The notes under the pieces were generated by a model. It was not told the DNA's origin. It did not search any database and saw only the letters and a list, made by a program, of their open reading frames with translations. Below are positions 4,175 through 5,983 of a DNA stretch of 5,983 nucleotides, one piece after another. Position 1 is the stretch's first letter. Each line of letters opens with the position of its first letter. Both the position numbers and the translations under genes were made by a program. This DNA comes from Chloroflexota bacterium (lineage in GTDB: Bacteria > Chloroflexota > Limnocylindria > Limnocylindrales > CSP1-4), in contig JAJYJR010000382.1 in NCBI GenBank assembly GCA_021789355.1, positions 1 through 5,983 of the forward strand, given 5' to 3'.

Positions 4175-4479
4175 AGTTCGAGGTCACCGACGCCTTCCGG
4201 GCCGACAGAAGCCGCCTCTCGGAGAGCGAGCGCCGACGCCTCGCGGAGGTTCTCCCGGCGTTCGTCGCCGCCTGTGATCGATACGCCGCGGACCCGGCCA
4301 CTGCGTGGCCCTCGTCGCTCCGGGTGAAGGATGTCGAGGGGGCACCTGGCGTCTTCGAGATGACGTGGAACTTCTCGGGACCGGACGGGCGGGCGACGTT
4401 CGAGTGGATCCGGATCGACGGAGTCCTCGCCGTGCGATGGCGGCGGATCGGCAGGCACGACATCCTCCGAAGTCCGTAG
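4171..4479 (+). CDS. RelE/ParE-superfamily toxin
   Basis: This 102-residue basic protein has the RelE-superfamily layout: VTDAFRADRSRLSESERRRL as the N-terminal strand and helix, a second helix, then LRVKDVEGAPGVFEMTWNFS (core strands), an Ala-Thr-Phe-Glu-Trp strand, and the end VRWRRIGRHDILRSP. The Arg-Arg-Ile-Gly-x-His-Asp ending is typical of RelE-like mRNA interferases, where Arg/His residues near the end contribute to the active site. Size is normal. GTG start with a 4-base overlap to the antitoxin stop. No disruption is visible, so the pair is probably functional. Assignment to a precise subfamily (RelE, HigB or ParE) and target is not possible from sequence alone. Bases 4480-4620 after it hold no gene that I can support and no clear terminator. 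Confidence 0.78.
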   Translation: MKFEVTDAFRADRSRLSESERRRLAEVLPAFVAACDRYAADPATAWPSSLRVKDVEGAPGVFEMTWNFSGPDGRATFEWIRIDGVLAVRWRRIGRHDILRSP

Positions 4480-4620
4480 GCTCCCGCCGGCAACCCGATG
4501 CTCCGCCCTCCCAGCGTCCGCTCTCGGTGCGTGCCGCGCCCGGAGTGCTGGCTCGCACAGGCCGCGGCCGGTGGACTCCAATGCCGGCAGAGCGTAGGCT
4601 TGCGGCGGAGGTCAGGCTCG

Positions 4621-4839
4621 ATGGAGCGCAAGAGAACGCCAGCGATCACGCGCGATCCCGAGACCCACAGCGGCGCGCCCGTTTTCACCGGGACGCGGAT
4701 CGCTGTCAAGGTACTCTTCGACTACCTCGAGGATGGTCAGTCGGTGGACGATTTCGTGAAGCACTACCCGTCGGTCTCTCGCAAGCAGGCCATCGCCGCG
4801 CTCGACGAGGTGGAGGGGCTTCTCGAGGCGACGGCGTAG
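4621..4839 (+). CDS. DUF433 family antitoxin, apparently orphan
   Basis: This 72-residue protein is a second, clearly different DUF433 member. RDPETHSGAPVFTGTRIAVK (residues 11-30), then VLFDYLEDGQSVDDF and YPSVSRKQAIAAL, follow the family pattern closely. GGAGG at 4607-4611 lies 9 bases before the ATG at 4621, which decides the start; an in-frame ATG at 4498 would add 41 residues with no family character. DUF433 genes are normally followed at once by a DUF5615 toxin gene. Here no such frame follows: the next bases encode no MKLLxDxNL-type start. It therefore appears to be an antitoxin without partner, or one whose toxin was lost. It is only about 25-30% similar by eye to the DUF433 protein at 267, so the two are not a recent duplication. 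Confidence 0.87.
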   Translation: MERKRTPAITRDPETHSGAPVFTGTRIAVKVLFDYLEDGQSVDDFVKHYPSVSRKQAIAALDEVEGLLEATA

Positions 4840-5021
4840 CTCGACGTCGTGCTGATCCAGGCCGCGGTGGCAGCGTTTCCAGCCGCCCGCAAGCACGCGG
4901 TCACGGTGATCGGTGTGCCGAAGGCGGCATCGCGCGCATCCAGGCCGAAGCATGGGCCGTCCTCGACGGACGGGTGAGCCTTGCATAGCGGACTGGCAGG
5001 CTGCGGCGTCGCCCAGGCCCC
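4840..5021 (+). other. Gene-poor stretch between DUF433 and the ECF-type promoter
   Basis: In-frame behind the DUF433 stop, the sequence reads LDVVLIQAAVAAFPAARKHA and then loses character. In another frame GIARIQAEAWAVLDGRVSLA ends at a TAG at 4986-4988. Both look mildly coding-like, and a frameshift near 4915 would join them, but I recognise neither and see no start or ribosome site. It may be remains of the toxin that should follow the DUF433 gene or of another lost gene. Confidence 0.3.
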
Positions 5022-5051
5022 TGCAACTTTTCCCGGCCCCCTCGCCTTATA
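5022..5051 (+). promoter_or_regulatory. ECF sigma-type promoter of the anti-sigma operon
   Basis: TGCAAC followed by a T-run (5022-5031) and CGCCTTATA (5043-5051), with 15 bases between the AAC and the CG, has the layout of ECF-sigma promoters (AAC -35 motif, CGTC-like -10). The transcript would start close to the GTG/TTG at 5058/5061, so it may be leaderless. ECF operons are usually autoregulated from such promoters, but here it leads straight into anti-sigma reading frames. Confidence 0.5.
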
Positions 5052-5057
5052 GAGAGT

Positions 5058-5228
5058 GTGTTGGACTGCGAGCGAGCGAGCGCGCTGATCGACGGCTTCG
5101 TCGGGGACGAACTGTCGACCGACGATGCCCGCGCCCTGGCCGATCACCTCCGCGGCTGCCCCGCCTGCACTGCCGATGGCAATAGCGGGGAAAGTCACTA
5201 CTCGGTGAGTGCGCGGGGCGGGCGATGA
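5058..5228 (+). CDS. Standalone zinc anti-sigma (ZAS) mini-protein
   Basis: A GTG at 5058 (or TTG at 5061) opens a 55-56-residue frame. It begins (M)LDCERASALIDGFVGDEL and continues to DHLRGCPACTADGNS, so the zf-HC2/ZAS motif His-x3-Cys-x2-Cys and the N-terminal Cys are all present. It closely parallels residues 2-37 of the anti-sigma factor encoded just downstream. After the motif it departs into GNSGESHYSVSARGGR and stops at a TGA (5226-5228) that overlaps the next ATG. It has no membrane segment. It may be a cytoplasmic decoy domain or the truncated remnant of a tandem duplicate. Many differences from the second copy are synonymous or conservative, which argues for past selection on the protein. 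Confidence 0.55.
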   Translation: MLDCERASALIDGFVGDELSTDDARALADHLRGCPACTADGNSGESHYSVSARGGR

Positions 5229-5254
5229 TCTGTGAGACGGCCCTCCGGCTGATC
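5172..5254 (+). repeat. Direct repeat copy B (DGNS..HYS unit plus anti-sigma start)
   Basis: Same-orientation counterpart of 640-716; see that entry for identities. Here it spans the end of the mini ZAS frame and the first ten codons of the anti-sigma gene. The core GGCAATAGCG...GTCACTACTCG is the best conserved part. The two copies flank the whole TA island. Confidence 0.7.
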
Positions 5255-5983
5255 GACAGCTTCGTCGGGGACGAGCTGGCGCCGGAGGATGCGCGCAGCC
5301 TGGCCGATCACCTGCGCGGTTGTCCGAGTTGTAGTGCGGAGATGGCGGGCGCCTCGCGCCTGATCGAGCTGCTGGCCACCCTTCCCGACGTCCCGCCCAC
5401 CCCCGACTTCGACGAGCGCGTCCTGCTGGCCGCGATCGAGGACCGGCGGCGTCGCCACGAGCACCGCAACTGGCTCGGGGACCTGCGCACGCAGATCCTG
5501 CGTGGCACGCTGCGCACCACGGGCACGTTCGCCGCCACGGTCCTCGTGGTCGCGAGCCTGGCGGTGGGCGGGGTCTGGGCGGCCTCGACCCTTTTCAAGG
5601 GTCAGCTGCAGTCGGCGGGCATCCTGCACGATGGGACGCCACACCCGACCCTGGCCGCTCCGACCGGCACACCGATCACGCCTGCGGCGGGCGTGCAGAC
5701 GACGCCAACGGCCGCGCCCACGCCTTCGCCGCGCGTGATCGTGATCACGGTGACGCCCGCGCCGACGCCCAGCCCGACCCCCTCACCGTCGCCATCACCA
5801 TCTCCGACCGCGACGCCCGCGCCGACCCCGGCTGTGACGCCTAACCCGACCCCCTCACCGTCCGCGTCGGCCACGCCGACCGCGACGCCCACACCCTCGC
5901 CAACCCCCAAGCCGCGCCGTTGCCCACCGGGCACCGCGTGCTACACCCCCAGCCCGACGCCGGGAGCGGCGTCTCCGTCATCG
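5225..5983 (+). CDS. Membrane-anchored zf-HC2 anti-sigma factor with Pro/Thr-rich outer tail (3' end beyond window)
   Basis: The frame from the ATG at 5225 is open to the last base (253 codons). Residues 1-39 form the ZAS domain: MICETALRLIDSFVGDELAP, then His29-x3-Cys33-x2-Cys36, which with Cys3 would bind zinc and grip the sigma factor. An amphipathic linker follows (LLATLPDVPP, FDERVLLAAIEDRRRRHEHR). Residues about 101-124 (FAATVLVVASLAVGGVWAA) form one membrane helix with Arg-rich sequence on the inner side. From about residue 138 on, the outer part is almost pure Thr-Pro-Ser-Ala (with an IVITV island), and near the end it has RCPPGTACYTPSP. Such factors hold an ECF sigma at the membrane until a signal releases it. 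The usual ECF sigma gene is not directly upstream. The start is supported by the ATGA overlap and conservation with the stub at 687. Confidence 0.83.
   Translation, partial: MICETALRLIDSFVGDELAPEDARSLADHLRGCPSCSAEMAGASRLIELLATLPDVPPTPDFDERVLLAAIEDRRRRHEHRNWLGDLRTQILRGTLRTTGTFAATVLVVASLAVGGVWAASTLFKGQLQSAGILHDGTPHPTLAAPTGTPITPAAGVQTTPTAAPTPSPRVIVITVTPAPTPSPTPSPSPSPSPTATPAPTPAVTPNPTPSPSASATPTATPTPSPTPKPRRCPPGTACYTPSPTPGAASPSS
5773..5916 (+). repeat. Imperfect 72-bp tandem repeat in the anti-sigma tail
   Basis: The sequence CCCGACCCCCTCACCGTC occurs at 5773-5790 and 5845-5862, and CCGACCGCGACGCCC at 5804-5818 and 5876-5890, both exactly 72 bp (24 codons) apart. This is an in-frame duplication within the Pro/Thr/Ser linker, which would lengthen the extracytoplasmic spacer without breaking the frame. 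Confidence 0.65.

Noticed and set aside
4498..4620. Longer start of the second DUF433 protein at ATG 4498
   Set aside because: The 41 extra residues have no family match, and GGAGG sits properly before the ATG at 4621.
3955..4709. Minus-strand frames of 208 and 245 residues over abrB-relE and DUF433
   Set aside because: The plus-strand genes here are recognised families with overlapping stops and starts; the minus frames show only Arg/Pro/Ser-rich shadow composition.
5602..5934. Minus-strand Gly/Val-rich 110-residue frame
   Set aside because: It is the mirror of the Thr-Pro-Ser repeat tail of the plus-strand anti-sigma gene; repetitive GC-rich codons leave the opposite strand open.
1..5983. 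CRISPR array or complete insertion sequence
   Set aside because: No regularly spaced short repeats with unique spacers and no transposase frame are present; the three hip sites are 18-bp operators in one promoter region.

Overview
The window is GC-rich (about two thirds by eye) with strongly codon-biased ORFs, GTG/TTG starts, ATGA/GTGA gene overlaps, an ECF-type promoter of the TGCAAC kind and a Thr/Pro/Ser-rich extracytoplasmic tail. Together with DUF6788, DUF433 and AbiE-type genes this suggests a Chloroflexota-like soil or groundwater bacterium. The taxon is inferred, not shown. The region is accessory DNA: a toxin-antitoxin (TA) island in which several modules have broken or been inserted into each other.

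Layout. Bases 1-203 (minus strand) hold the 5' part of a DUF6788 gene. Divergent from it is a DUF433 antitoxin (267-485) with its DUF5615 PIN-like toxin (482-634); the toxin has lost its middle and keeps only both ends. Bases 635-962 are debris: a repeat whose second copy lies at 5172, the first residues of an anti-sigma factor, a set of overlapping hairpins, and the first ~15 codons of a NYN-domain gene. That fragment stops where a 35-bp palindrome begins.

The palindrome forms the promoter and start of an abiEi antitoxin gene (963-1505). The abiEii toxin gene follows at 1502 but is split. Its first 62 codons end at 1687 just after the nucleotidyltransferase Gly-Gly motif, and the next piece, with the Asp-x-Asp motif, reappears at 3633-3833. 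Between them lie about 260 bp of unidentified DNA and a complete three-gene hipB-hipS-hipT module (2124-3615). The hip module has its own promoter and three copies of an operator-like inverted repeat spaced exactly 71 bp apart. The abiEii remnant is cut again at about 3834, where an AbrB-type antitoxin / RelE-type toxin pair begins (3875-4479). An orphan DUF433 antitoxin gene follows (4621-4839).

From 5022 the content changes to cell-envelope stress signalling. An ECF-type promoter leads into a tiny standalone zinc-binding anti-sigma domain (5058-5228). This overlaps a full anti-sigma factor with one membrane segment and a Pro-rich outer tail (5225 to the window end). No sigma factor gene lies in the window.

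How it fits together. The working modules appear to be hipBST and abrB-relE, both tightly overlapped and apparently self-regulated. The DUF433/DUF5615 and AbiE modules have intact antitoxins and destroyed toxins. The two copies of the 'DGNS..HYS' repeat, each followed by the same anti-sigma start, flank the whole island and may mark how it was assembled.
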